Below, piece after piece: positions 1 through 8,400 of a stretch of 64,000 nucleotides of DNA. Under the pieces are notes generated by a model. That model was not told the DNA's origin, searched no databases, and saw only the letters and a program-made list of their open reading frames with translations. Position 1 is the first letter of the stretch. Each line of letters begins with the position of its first letter. The position numbers were made by a program, and so were the translations under genes. This DNA is from Frigidibacter sp. SD6-1 (GTDB lineage Bacteria; Pseudomonadota; Alphaproteobacteria; Rhodobacterales; Rhodobacteraceae): the NCBI RefSeq assembly GCF_030143255.1, contig NZ_JARJNR010000001.1:186001-250000 (forward strand), given 5' to 3'.

Positions 1-1488
1 GCCCGGGCGGATCGGCAGGCCCGCGCGTTCGCAGCGCCGCTCGATCACCTCGGGGCGGCCGATCAGGATCGGGCTGTCGGTCATCTCCTCGAGCATCGCA
101 TTGGCGCATCTCAGCACGCGCTCATCCTCGCCTTCGGCGAAGATGATGCGCCGTGCCGCCTGACGTGCGGCCTCGAAGACCGGGCGCATGATCAGCGCCG
201 ATTTGTAGACTGACCCGTCGAGCTTCTGCTTGTAGGCGGGCAGGTCGGCGATGGGGCGCATCGCGACCCCGGTTTCCATCGCGGCCTTGGCGACCGCGCT
301 TGCCACCACGCCGATCAGGCGGGGATCGAAGGGTTTGGGGATAAGGTAGTCCGGCCCGAAAGTCAGCTTCTCGCCCCGGTAGGCCGCCGCCGCCTCGGCG
401 CTGGTCGTGGCGCGGGCAAGCGCGGCGATACCGTCGATGCAGGCCAGTTCCATCTCGTCGTTGATCGTGGTCGCGCCCACGTCGAGCGCGCCGCGGAAGA
501 TGAAGGGGAAGCAGAGGACGTTGTTGACCTGATTGGGAAAATCGCTGCGCCCCGTGGCGATGATCGCGTCCGGCGCCACCGCGCGCACCTCGTCGGGCAG
601 GATTTCCGGTGTGGGATTTGCCAGCGCGAAGACGATCGGGCGTGGCGCCATCTTCTGCACCATTTCCTGCGTCAGCACGCCCGGGCCGGACAGGCCAAGG
701 AACAGGTCCGCGCCCTCGATCACCTGGTCGAGCGTCGCAGTCGCCGTGCCTTGCGCATAGTCTTCCTTCTGCGGCGTCATCTGCTCGCCCCGGCCTTTGA
801 AGACGAGGCCGGCCAGATCGCAGAGCCACACGTTCTCGCGCTTCACACCAAGCTTCAGAAGCATGTTGAGGCAGGCGATCCCGGCCGCACCACCGCCGGT
901 CGAGACGACCTTGATGTCCTCGAACTTCTTGCCCGCCACATGCAGCGCGTTGGTGGCCGCCGCGCCGACGACGATCGCGGTGCCATGCTGGTCGTCATGA
1001 AAGACCGGGATGTTCATCCGCTCGCGGCACAGTTTCTCGACGATGAAACAGTCGGGCGCCTTGATGTCTTCGAGGTTGATCGCGCCGAAGGTCGGCTCCA
1101 GCGCGCAGACGATATCGGCCAGCTTCTCGGGGTCGGGTTCGTTCAGTTCGATGTCGAAACAGTCGATATTGGCGAATTTCTTGAAAAGGACCGCCTTGCC
1201 TTCCATCACTGGCTTCGAGGCGAGCGCGCCGATATTGCCAAGGCCCAGCACGGCGGTGCCGTTCGAGACGACGGCAACCAGATTGCCGCGCGCGGTATAG
1301 CGGCTGGCGCTGGCGGGATCGGCCTTGATCTCCAGACAGGCCTCGGCCACGCCGGGGCTGTAGGCGCGGGAAAGGTCACGACCGTTGGCCATCGGTTTGG
1401 TCGGGCGGATCTCCAGTTTGCCGGGCTTGGGAAACTCGTGATAATCAAGTGCCGCCTGCCGCGCGCTGTCTTGCCGTGTCTCGTCCAA
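1..1488 (-). CDS. maeB: NADP-dependent malic enzyme, 3'-truncated by window edge
   Basis: Oxidative decarboxylation of malate to pyruvate, linking the TCA cycle to pyruvate and NADPH. The 496 visible codons cover the malic N-terminal domain (about residues 15-160, with [13 protein letters not shown] and [12 protein letters not shown]), the NAD(P)-binding domain starting at [12 protein letters not shown], and the beginning of the C-terminal phosphotransacetylase-like domain ([10 protein letters not shown]). Family members of this MaeB type are about 750-770 residues, so roughly a third lies outside the window. The start is TTG at 1488, chosen because the protein begins [11 protein letters not shown] in the expected register and a GGAGGCGG ribosome site lies just upstream; no ATG gives a full N-terminus. 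It diverges from the cupin gene at 1640. Identity is firm. Confidence 0.95.
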   Translation of the reverse strand, partial: MDETRQDSARQAALDYHEFPKPGKLEIRPTKPMANGRDLSRAYSPGVAEACLEIKADPASASRYTARGNLVAVVSNGTAVLGLGNIGALASKPVMEGKAVLFKKFANIDCFDIELNEPDPEKLADIVCALEPTFGAINLEDIKAPDCFIVEKLCRERMNIPVFHDDQHGTAIVVGAAATNALHVAGKKFEDIKVVSTGGGAAGIACLNMLLKLGVKRENVWLCDLAGLVFKGRGEQMTPQKEDYAQGTATATLDQVIEGADLFLGLSGPGVLTQEMVQKMAPRPIVFALANPTPEILPDEVRAVAPDAIIATGRSDFPNQVNNVLCFPFIFRGALDVGATTINDEMELACIDGIAALARATTSAEAAAAYRGEKLTFGPDYLIPKPFDPRLIGVVASAVAKAAMETGVAMRPIADLPAYKQKLDGSVYKSALIMRPVFEAARQAARRIIFAEGEDERVLRCANAMLEEMTDSPILIGRPEVIERRCERAGLPIRPG

Positions 1489-1508
1489 ATCCGCCTCCCG
1501 CCTGATTT

Positions 1509-1541
1509 GTTTAATATTAAACTATTCACAGAGTCGCGCAA
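1509..1541 (-). promoter_or_regulatory. Predicted maeB promoter with palindromic operator
   Basis: Reading on the minus strand, TTGCGC (1541-1536), a 16-base spacer and TAATAT (1519-1514) form a sigma70-like promoter about 25 bases ahead of the maeB TTG start. The -10 hexamer lies inside a perfect 14-bp palindrome, GTTTAATATTAAAC (1509-1522), very AT-rich against its surroundings. A repressor bound there would block the -10. The regulator is unknown; none is encoded beside it. Confidence 0.5.
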
Positions 1542-1639
1542 GTTCCTCGACTTTCCGACAGATACAATCGCCATACAAGAATTTCCTTGAAAAGTTATTT
1601 TGAACTTGAAGAATGCCGTCAGACCCGGAGGAGACAGGG

Positions 1640-2722
1640 ATGAGCGACATGCGCGCCGAAGTGCTTTTGCCGACGACGGCCCTGACGAAGGACCTCGGCT
1701 TCTTCACCAGGGACCTCGGCTTCCGGCTCGACATGATCTACCCGGCCGACAATCCGGCGGTTGTCGTCCTCTCCGGCCACGGCCTGCGCCTAAGGCTCGA
1801 TGCCCATCTCAAGGCCGCGCCCGGACAGATTCGTATCCTGACGGACGATTATCTGACGTTTGCAGAAGGAAAGACCGAGCTGACCTCGCCCGGCGGCACG
1901 ATCGTCACATTGCACGAACTGAACCCGCCGCTCGTGCTGCCCGCCACCGAACATGCCTTCGTCGTTCGCCGCCTCGCCGACCAGGCGCCCTGGGTGATCG
2001 GCCGCGCCGGGATGGCCTACCGCGATCTGGTGCCCACCCGCCTCGGCGGCGCGATCATCGCCAGCCACATCCGCGTGCCCGACGGCAAGGTGCCGGACAT
2101 GGTGCATTACCACAAGGTGGGCTTCCAGCTCATCTTCTGCGTCAACGGCTGGGTCGATGTGCTTTACGAGGATCAGGGTGGACTGCGTCGCCTGACGCGC
2201 GGCGACTGTTTCATCCAGCCGCCGCAGATCCGCCATCGGGTGATGGAGGCGGGCGAGGATATCGAGGTGATCGAGATCGGGGTTCCGGCCGAGCATGTCA
2301 CCGAGATCGACCATGAGATGACACTGCCCACGCCCCACGACCGCCCCGACCGGGAATGGGACGGCCAGCGTTTCGTCCACAATCTGGCACAGGGCGCCGC
2401 CTGGACCGCATTCCGCCAACCCGGCTACATCTGCCGAGACACGACGATCAACGCCAATACCAAGGGCGTCGCGGGCGTGCAGGTGGTGCGCCGGGGCGAG
2501 GGCGCGCCCGTGCCCACCCGCCATGACAGCGACATCCTTTTCGGCTTTGTCATGGGCGGCGAAATGACCCTGAAAGGCGAGGGCAAGGAGCCCTACCGCC
2601 TCGTCCGCGGCGATGCCTTCGTCACGCCGCCCGGCATGGTGACCGAATGGGCCGATCCGACGGACGATATCGAAATCCTCGAAGTTTCCCTGCCCGGCGC
2701 ATTTTCCACCACCGCAGCCTGA
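1640..2722 (+). CDS. VOC-like/bicupin fusion protein of unknown function
   Basis: A 360-residue cytosolic protein with no signal peptide. Residues 1-95 resemble a glyoxalase/VOC half-domain (TKDLGFFTRDLGFRLDMIYP is typical of the first strand-helix unit). Residues 150-215 form one cupin barrel, with likely metal ligands in VHYHKVGFQ (H156, H158) and IRHRV (H199). Residues 285-350 form a second cupin (PTRHDSDILFGFVMGG, then FVTPPGMVTEW), which has fewer histidines and may be structural. The ATG at 1640 is preferred to the in-frame one at 1613 because GGAGGAG precedes it closely. Substrate unknown; a dioxygenase, isomerase or ligand-binding role would all fit. It stands alone, diverging from maeB, with a G-tract repeat after its stop. 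Confidence 0.75.
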   Translation: MSDMRAEVLLPTTALTKDLGFFTRDLGFRLDMIYPADNPAVVVLSGHGLRLRLDAHLKAAPGQIRILTDDYLTFAEGKTELTSPGGTIVTLHELNPPLVLPATEHAFVVRRLADQAPWVIGRAGMAYRDLVPTRLGGAIIASHIRVPDGKVPDMVHYHKVGFQLIFCVNGWVDVLYEDQGGLRRLTRGDCFIQPPQIRHRVMEAGEDIEVIEIGVPAEHVTEIDHEMTLPTPHDRPDREWDGQRFVHNLAQGAAWTAFRQPGYICRDTTINANTKGVAGVQVVRRGEGAPVPTRHDSDILFGFVMGGEMTLKGEGKEPYRLVRGDAFVTPPGMVTEWADPTDDIEILEVSLPGAFSTTAA

Positions 2723-2740
2723 CCTTTTCCTGTCCCTTTC

Positions 2741-2788
2741 ACTTTGGCTCAAATATCCTGCGGGGGTCCGGGGGTGCAAAACCCCCGG
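2741..2788 (+). repeat. G-tract intergenic repeat, copy 1
   Basis: Begins ACTTTGGCTCAAATATCC, followed by two G-runs and an 8-bp hairpin (CCGGGGGT, 5-base loop, ACCCCCGG). The same design (CTTT/CTTC-rich start, AAATA, CC, G-runs, C-run hairpin) recurs at 15921-15970, 19021-19075, 19216-19280, 25652-25708 and, degenerate, at 38212-38250. It sits directly after the cupin gene and may act as a terminator without a U-tract. Confidence 0.75.
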
Positions 2789-2856
2789 TCGCTGCCGTTG
2801 CGTTCACGCTAACGGTCGAATAGTCAGACCGGATGGTCAAAAAACGGGAGGCGGGA

Positions 2857-3258
2857 ATGACCGAGGACGAACTGGTCGCGGCGGCGCGTGCCGTGCGTGA
2901 AAATGCCCATGCCCCCTACAGCCGCTTCAAGGTCGGCGCGGCGGTGCGCGCGGCGTCCGGCAAGGTCTATCTCGGCTGCAATGTCGAGAATGTCGCCTAT
3001 CCGGAAGGCACCTGCGCCGAGGCGGGCGCCATCGCCGCCATGGTCGCGGCCGGCGAAAAGCGGCTGACCGAGGTCGCGGTCATCGCCGACAGCCCCGCGC
3101 CGGTGCCGCCCTGCGGCGGTTGCCGCCAGAAGCTTGCGGAGTTTGGCGCGGGCGACGTGGCCGTCACCTTGGCCACTACAGATGGTGCCAGACTGGCGAC
3201 GACCATCGGCGCACTTCTGCCCGGATCGTTCGATGCCAGCCATATGGAAAGGGCCTGA
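2857..3258 (+). CDS. cdd: Cytidine deaminase
   Basis: Deaminates cytidine and deoxycytidine to uridine and deoxyuridine, the first step of this salvage operon. The 133-residue length fits the small tetrameric, zinc-dependent Cdd class. Zinc-site motifs are present: GTCAEAGA (C53, with catalytic E55) and PCGGCRQ (C86, C89). ATG at 2857 follows GGGAGGCGGG closely; the upstream ATG at 2833 would add eight residues without a ribosome site. It is first in cdd-deoA-deoB-add-upp and its stop is one base from the deoA start, implying coupled translation. Confidence 0.96.
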   Translation: MTEDELVAAARAVRENAHAPYSRFKVGAAVRAASGKVYLGCNVENVAYPEGTCAEAGAIAAMVAAGEKRLTEVAVIADSPAPVPPCGGCRQKLAEFGAGDVAVTLATTDGARLATTIGALLPGSFDASHMERA

Positions 3259-3259
3259 G

Positions 3260-4567
3260 ATGGACGCGCGCCAGATCATCGCACGTGTGCGCGACGGCGG
3301 CGGCCTGCCCGCCGATGCGGCGCGCTGGTTTGCGGACGGGCTCGCCTCGGGCGAAGTCACCGATGCGCAGGCCGGGGCCTTCGCCATGGCCGTTTTCCTC
3401 AACGGCCTGCCGGTCGAGGAACGCGTCGGCTGGACGCTCGCCATGCGCGACAGCGGCCAGGTTCTGCACTGGGATATGCCCGGGCCTGTCGTCGACAAAC
3501 ACTCGACCGGAGGCATCGGCGATGTGACCTCGCTGCTGCTCGCGCCCGCGCTTGCTGCCTGCGGTGCCTATGTGCCGATGATCTCGGGCCGCGGCCTTGG
3601 CCATACCGGCGGCACGCTCGACAAGCTAGAGGCGATCCCCGGCTACAAGGTCGATCAATCCGGCGAGGCACTGACCCGCATATTGCATGAGGTCGGTTGC
3701 GCGATCGTCGGGGCGAACGCCGATATCGCGCCCGCCGACCGGCGGCTTTACGCGATCCGCGACGTGACGGGGACGGTCGAGAGTATCGACCTGATCACCG
3801 CCTCGATCCTCTCGAAGAAACTGGCGGCAGGACTGGAAGCCCTTGTTCTGGATGTGAAAGTCGGCTCCGGCGCCTTCATGAAGACGCTCGACCGCGCGCG
3901 GGCGCTGGCCCGTTCGCTCGTCGATACGGCCAATGGTGCGGGCTGCAAGACGGCGGCGCTGATCACCGACATGTCGCAGCCCCTGGCGGCGGCGGCGGGC
4001 AATGCGCTCGAGGTGATCGAGGTGATGGAAACGCTGACCGGCCAGGCGATCAGCCAGCCCTTGTGGGACACGACCGTGGCACTTGGCGGCGAGGCCTTGG
4101 TGCTTGCAGGTCTGGCCGAAGATGCGCTGGAAGGCGAGGATCAGATCGCCGAGGCGCTGGACTCGGGCCGAGCAGCCGAGATCTTCGGCGAGATGGTCGC
4201 GGCGCTAGGCGGACCGCATGACTTCGTTGACCATTATCCTGACCGTCTGCCCGCCGCGCCTGTGGTGCGCGAGGTGAAGGCGCCTGAGGGCGGGTTCATC
4301 GCCAGCATCAATGGCGAGGCGCTTGGCCATGCCGTGGTTCATCTTGGTGGTGGGCGGCTCAGGGGCGGCGACCGGATCAATCCGGCGGTCGGGCTGTCGG
4401 ACCTTGCGCCCATCGGCGAGCCGGTGGCGGCGGGTGAGGCCTTCGCCTTGGTTCACGCAGCGTCGGACGCAGATGCGGAACGCGCGGTGGCCGAAGTGCT
4501 CGCCGCCTACCGGATCGCGCCCGAGGCGCCGGACGAGCCGGAGCTGATCATCGAAAGGATCGCCTGA
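3260..4567 (+). CDS. deoA: Thymidine phosphorylase
   Basis: Phosphorolysis of thymidine to thymine and deoxyribose-1-phosphate. The 435-residue length matches E. coli DeoA (440). The N-terminal helical domain is followed by the phosphate-binding segment KHSTGGIGDVTSLLLAP (from K80) and the glycine-rich SGRGLGHTGGTLDKLEA stretch, both family hallmarks. The start ATG lies one base after the cdd stop and the stop overlaps the deoB start as TGATG. DeoB then isomerises the sugar phosphate, so the gene order follows the pathway. Confidence 0.97.
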   Translation: MDARQIIARVRDGGGLPADAARWFADGLASGEVTDAQAGAFAMAVFLNGLPVEERVGWTLAMRDSGQVLHWDMPGPVVDKHSTGGIGDVTSLLLAPALAACGAYVPMISGRGLGHTGGTLDKLEAIPGYKVDQSGEALTRILHEVGCAIVGANADIAPADRRLYAIRDVTGTVESIDLITASILSKKLAAGLEALVLDVKVGSGAFMKTLDRARALARSLVDTANGAGCKTAALITDMSQPLAAAAGNALEVIEVMETLTGQAISQPLWDTTVALGGEALVLAGLAEDALEGEDQIAEALDSGRAAEIFGEMVAALGGPHDFVDHYPDRLPAAPVVREVKAPEGGFIASINGEALGHAVVHLGGGRLRGGDRINPAVGLSDLAPIGEPVAAGEAFALVHAASDADAERAVAEVLAAYRIAPEAPDEPELIIERIA

Positions 4568-5775
4568 TGGGACGCGCCTTCCTGATCGTGATGGATTCCG
4601 TCGGTGCGGGCGGCGCGCCGGACGCGGGCGCCTTCTTCAACGGCAAGGTGCCGGATACCGGCGCCAATACGCTCGCCCATATCGCTCAGGCCTGCGCGGC
4701 GGGCCGGGCGGAAGAGGGGCGCAGCGGCCCCTTGCACATGCCGAACCTCGACCGGATGGGCCTGTCGGCAGCCGTGGCTTTGGCGTCGGGCGAGGCGATG
4801 CCGGGCCTGCGCCACAGCCCGCAGGGCCTTTGGGGGGCCGCGACCGAACTGTCGAAGGGCAAGGATACGCCCTCGGGCCATTGGGAACTGGCGGGTGTGC
4901 CGGTGCCGTGGGACTGGCACTATTTCCCCGACACCCAGCCCGCTTTCCCGCAGGGTCTGATGGACGAGGTCGCGCGGCTGTGCGGGGCAGGGGGCACGCT
5001 TGGCAATTGCCATGCGTCCGGCGTGCCGATCATCGAGGCGCATTGCGCCGAACATATCCGGACCGGCTGGCCGATCTGCTATACCTCCGCCGACAGTGTC
5101 TTTCAGATCGCCTGCCATGAGGAGACCTTCGGGCTCGACCGACTTCTGAAGTTGTGCGAGGACATCGCGCCGCGCCTGCATGCGATGAAGGTGGGGCGTG
5201 TGATTGCCCGGCCGTTCGTGGGCAGCCCCGGCAATTTCAGGCGCACCACCAACCGCCACGATTATGCGATCGCGCCGCCCGCGCCGACGCTTCTGGACTG
5301 GGTGCAGGGCGCCGGACGCAAGGTCCATGCCATCGGCAAGATCGGCGACATCTTCTCGATGCGCGGAATCGACGATGTGAAGAAGGGCGCAGATATTTCA
5401 CTTTTCGAACATCTGATGGATTTTGCGCGTCAGGCCGAGGATGGTTCCTTGACCTTTGCCAACTTCGTTGAATTCGACAGCCTCTTCGGCCACCCGCGCG
5501 ATGTTTCGGGCTATGCCCGTGCGCTGGAATGGTTCGATGCCCGGGTCGGCGACTTCCTCGCGGCTCTCCGCCCCGGCGATCTTGCGCTGTTCACGGCCGA
5601 TCACGGCAATGACCCGACCTGGACCGGCAACGATCATACGCGCGAGCGTGTGCCGGTCATTGGTCACGGCTACGGCCGGAAGGAGATCGGGCATGTCGGC
5701 TTTGTCGACGTTGCCGCCTCGGTCGCGGCCCATCTCGGCGTGCCGTCGCAGGGGCCGGGGCGGAGTTTTCTGTGA
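4567..5775 (+). CDS. deoB: Phosphopentomutase
   Basis: Interconverts (deoxy)ribose-1-phosphate and (deoxy)ribose-5-phosphate. The 402 residues belong to the alkaline-phosphatase-like metalloenzymes: N-terminal FLIVMDSVGAGGAPDAG carries the first metal aspartate (D10), KGKDTPSGHWELAG holds the phosphothreonine region, and FTADHGNDPTWTGNDHTRE supplies the remaining Asp/His metal ligands. Length and motifs match E. coli DeoB (407). It overlaps deoA by one base, so it is translationally coupled. Confidence 0.97.
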   Translation: MGRAFLIVMDSVGAGGAPDAGAFFNGKVPDTGANTLAHIAQACAAGRAEEGRSGPLHMPNLDRMGLSAAVALASGEAMPGLRHSPQGLWGAATELSKGKDTPSGHWELAGVPVPWDWHYFPDTQPAFPQGLMDEVARLCGAGGTLGNCHASGVPIIEAHCAEHIRTGWPICYTSADSVFQIACHEETFGLDRLLKLCEDIAPRLHAMKVGRVIARPFVGSPGNFRRTTNRHDYAIAPPAPTLLDWVQGAGRKVHAIGKIGDIFSMRGIDDVKKGADISLFEHLMDFARQAEDGSLTFANFVEFDSLFGHPRDVSGYARALEWFDARVGDFLAALRPGDLALFTADHGNDPTWTGNDHTRERVPVIGHGYGRKEIGHVGFVDVAASVAAHLGVPSQGPGRSFL

Positions 5776-5793
5776 GCCTTCCCGGCGTCGAGG

Positions 5794-5843
5794 CCCCCAC
5801 CCCCATCCCCTCCCCACAAGGGGGAGGGGAGGCGCGGAGCGGG
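5794..5843 (+). repeat. CCCTCC/GGGAGG intergenic repeat, copy 1
   Basis: CCCCATCCCCTCCCCACAAG followed by GGGGGAGGGGAGGCGCGGAG forms a C-run/G-run hairpin between deoB and add. A close homologue lies at 16916-16964 and an inverted one at 17002-17034. Such CCCTCCCC...GGGGAGGG elements are widespread in alphaproteobacterial intergenic DNA. It may attenuate read-through into add-upp. Confidence 0.7.
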
Positions 5844-5887
5844 CTGGCGTTCGTCCCGCAAGCGTCTGGCATTCGTCCCGACAGCGT
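5844..5887 (+). repeat. Two-copy 22-bp tandem repeat upstream of add
   Basis: CTGGCGTTCGTCCCGCAAGC+GT (5844-5865) is followed directly by CTGGCATTCGTCCCGACAGC+GT (5866-5887), with 19 of 22 positions identical. A third partial unit (CCCGACAAG) continues to 5896. The add ATG is at 5903, so the units could be a regulatory binding array or slippage debris. Confidence 0.65.
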
Positions 5888-5902
5888 CCCGACAAGAGAG
5901 AC

Positions 5903-6898
5903 ATGAACATGACCGCCAATCTGCCGAAGATCGAACTGCACCTGCATCTGGAAGGCGCGGCGCCGCCTGCCTTCATCCGGGGGCTGGCGAAGGAAAAGGC
6001 GATGGACCTGTCGGGCATCTTCGACGAGCGCGGTCATTATGCCTACCGCGACTTCTGGCATTTCCTGAAGGTCTACGAGGCTGCCACCGAAACGCTGAAG
6101 AGCCCCGAGGATTATCACCGTTTGACGCTTGCCGTGCTGGAGGAGAGTGCGGCCTCGGGCGTCGTCTATTCCGAGACCTTCCTCAGCCCCGACTTCTGCG
6201 GCGGGCGGGACGTGGAAGCCTGGAAGGATTATCTGGCCGCGATCCGCGAGGCGGCCGATCTGGCCGAGAAGCGCGACGGCATCACGCTCAGGGGCATCAT
6301 CACCGCGATCCGCCATTTCGGGCCGGAGAAGGCGCGCGAAACCGCGCTGTGCGCGGCGGAAACGGCTGGCGACTGGATCGTTGGCTTCGGTCTGGCCGGT
6401 GACGAAAAGATGGGAAAACCCAAGGACTTCGCCTGGTCCTTTGATGCAGCGCGTGAAGCGGGGTTACGCCTGACGGCGCACGCGGGCGAGTGGGGAGGAC
6501 CGGACAGCGTGCGCGACGCGATCCGCGATCTGGGCGTCGAACGGATCGGCCATGGCGTCCGCGCGATCGAGGATCTGGCGCTGGTTGACGAGATCGCCGA
6601 GAAGGGCGTCGTGCTTGAGGTCTGCCCGGGTTCGAACGTGGCGCTGGGCATCTACAGGACCTGGCGCGACCATCCGATCCACCGGCTGCGCGAGCGGGGG
6701 GTAAAAGTCACGGTCTCGACCGACGATCCGCCTTTCTTCCACACCACGATGAAGAATGAATATGACAGGCTGGCGGATGCCTTCGACTGGGACGAGGGCG
6801 TCTTCGACGCAATCGCCCGCACCTCGATTGACGCGGCCTTCTGCGATGGCGATACAAGGGACCGGATCGTCAAGAAGCTGGAGGCTGCCCGTGCGTGA
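5903..6898 (+). CDS. add: Adenosine deaminase
   Basis: Deaminates adenosine and deoxyadenosine to inosine and deoxyinosine. The 331-residue metal-dependent hydrolase shows the zinc motif HLHLEG near the N-terminus (H13, H15), [12 protein letters not shown] with the third histidine, the catalytic-base region [12 protein letters not shown], and [11 protein letters not shown] with the final metal aspartate. Two in-frame ATGs (5903, 5909) follow a modest GACAAGAGAG ribosome site; the first is used. Its end overlaps upp by 8 bases, so the two are coupled. Confidence 0.95.
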   Translation: MNMTANLPKIELHLHLEGAAPPAFIRGLAKEKAMDLSGIFDERGHYAYRDFWHFLKVYEAATETLKSPEDYHRLTLAVLEESAASGVVYSETFLSPDFCGGRDVEAWKDYLAAIREAADLAEKRDGITLRGIITAIRHFGPEKARETALCAAETAGDWIVGFGLAGDEKMGKPKDFAWSFDAAREAGLRLTAHAGEWGGPDSVRDAIRDLGVERIGHGVRAIEDLALVDEIAEKGVVLEVCPGSNVALGIYRTWRDHPIHRLRERGVKVTVSTDDPPFFHTTMKNEYDRLADAFDWDEGVFDAIARTSIDAAFCDGDTRDRIVKKLEAARA

Positions 6899-7523
6899 TC
6901 ATCTGACCGTCGTCAAACATCCGCTGGTGAGCCACAAGCTGACCCTGATGCGCGAGAAAGACACGTCGACCAACTCCTTCCGCCGCCTCCTGCGAGAGAT
7001 CAGCCAGCTTCTGGCCTATGAGATCACCCGCGAGATGGAGATGACGACGAAGCGGATCGAGACACCCTTGTGCGAGATGGACGCGCCGGTCATCGACGGC
7101 AAGAAGCTGGCGCTGATTTCGATCCTGCGTGCGGGCAACGGGCTTCTCGACGGGGTGCTGGAGCTCATACCGGCGGCGCGGGTGGGGTTCGTGGGTCTCT
7201 ACCGCGACCCCGAGACGCTGCAGCCGGTGCAATATTATTACAAGGTGCCATCGGGGCTGGAGGATCGTCTGGTCATCGCGCTCGACCCGATGCTGGCGAC
7301 GGGCAATTCCTCGGCCGCCGCAATCGACCTTCTGAAGAAGTCGGGCGCGAAGAACATCCGCTTCATGTGCCTTCTCGCCGCGCCCGAGGGCGTGGCGCGG
7401 ATGAAGGAGGCGCATCCCGATGTGCCGATCGTGACGGCGGCGCTCGACAGCCATCTGAACGATCACGGCTATATCGTGCCCGGCCTTGGCGACGCGGGCG
7501 ACCGGATGTTCGGCACGAAGTGA
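6891..7523 (+). CDS. upp: Uracil phosphoribosyltransferase
   Basis: Converts uracil plus PRPP to UMP. It completes the operon by capturing the base released from (deoxy)uridine. The 210-residue protein starts at GTG 6891 ([17 protein letters not shown] matches the conserved N-terminus) inside the end of add. The PRPP-binding loop is [18 protein letters not shown], and the C-terminal uracil-binding segment is [15 protein letters not shown]. Longer upstream readings only extend into add. Confidence 0.96.
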   Translation: MRDHLTVVKHPLVSHKLTLMREKDTSTNSFRRLLREISQLLAYEITREMEMTTKRIETPLCEMDAPVIDGKKLALISILRAGNGLLDGVLELIPAARVGFVGLYRDPETLQPVQYYYKVPSGLEDRLVIALDPMLATGNSSAAAIDLLKKSGAKNIRFMCLLAAPEGVARMKEAHPDVPIVTAALDSHLNDHGYIVPGLGDAGDRMFGTK

Positions 7524-7587
7524 GTGGGGGCTTTACCGGCGCTTGGGCCTTTGCCAATCTGGCCGCGGGGTGGAGGCAGGGCAGGCA

Positions 7588-8400
7588 ATGAGATTTCTTC
7601 CGGTACTGGTGTCTTTTGCGGTCTTGGCCGCTCAGCCCACGGTCGGGCAGGTGGGTGGTCCGGCAGAACCGCCGCCCGCTGACTATGCCGGGCGAGAGTA
7701 CACAGATAGCAAGGGCTGCCTCTTCCAGCGCGCGGTGGTGAACGGCGCGGTCCACTGGGTGCCGCGTCTGGACCAGGCGAACAAACCGGTCTGTGGTCAG
7801 GCATCAGGCGCTGCGCCGGTGGGCGAGGTGATAGCGGCGGCACCGGAGAGCAGGCCGAGAATGCCACAACCTGCTGCGATGGAACCCAGACGCGCGCCTG
7901 CAGCGCTGATGATCGTCGGAACAGAGACCGTACCGCCGGGCGACGCGCTCTGTCGGCAGGGCGGTGCGCGGGGCTGGCTGAACGACGGGCGGCGGATCAG
8001 CCGCTGCGGCGGCGGCGCACTTGACCCCGCGAGCCTGAATGCATTGGGGGTGCCGGGATTGGCGCTTGCGGGGACTTCCGACGATCCGGCGGCGCTCGCC
8101 CGCGCAAAGGCTTTGGGCGCGGGCGGTTACCGGCTGGTCTGGTCGAGCGATGGGACGGTGGAAGAGCGGCCGGTGACCGGCGCGGCGCTTTGGGTACAGG
8201 TCGGCGCATTCGCCGATCCGGCGAATGCCGCGGCCGCCGCCTCGGCGGTGAAAGGCGCGGATTTCCCGGTGGCCCGGCAGAAGCTCAGGGGCGGGGCGCT
8301 GACCGCGATCCTCGCAGGGCCTTTCGCCACGCTTTCAGAGGCAGCGGCAGCGCGGGCGAAGCTGGTCGCGCGGTTTCCCGGCACTTTCGTCCGGCCTTAG
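7588..8400 (+). CDS. Secreted SPOR-domain protein
   Basis: A 270-residue protein with an N-terminal signal peptide (MRFLPVLVSFAVLAAQPTVG, cleavage likely near residue 21). The C-terminal 70 residues are a SPOR domain (ALWVQVGAFADPANAAAAA ... LTAILAGPFATLSEAAAARA), which binds denuded peptidoglycan glycan strands and often localises to the septum. The middle is Pro/Ala-rich and unassigned. Start ATG 7588 follows GGAGGCAGGGCAGGC. It may be co-transcribed with upp 64 bases upstream, though function does not link them. Its TAG overlaps the TAA of the convergent gene. Confidence 0.85.
   Translation: MRFLPVLVSFAVLAAQPTVGQVGGPAEPPPADYAGREYTDSKGCLFQRAVVNGAVHWVPRLDQANKPVCGQASGAAPVGEVIAAAPESRPRMPQPAAMEPRRAPAALMIVGTETVPPGDALCRQGGARGWLNDGRRISRCGGGALDPASLNALGVPGLALAGTSDDPAALARAKALGAGGYRLVWSSDGTVEERPVTGAALWVQVGAFADPANAAAAASAVKGADFPVARQKLRGGALTAILAGPFATLSEAAAARAKLVARFPGTFVRP

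Noticed and set aside
5844-5887. CRISPR array
   Set aside because: The 22-base units are directly adjacent without spacers and number two. No cas genes are present anywhere in the window.
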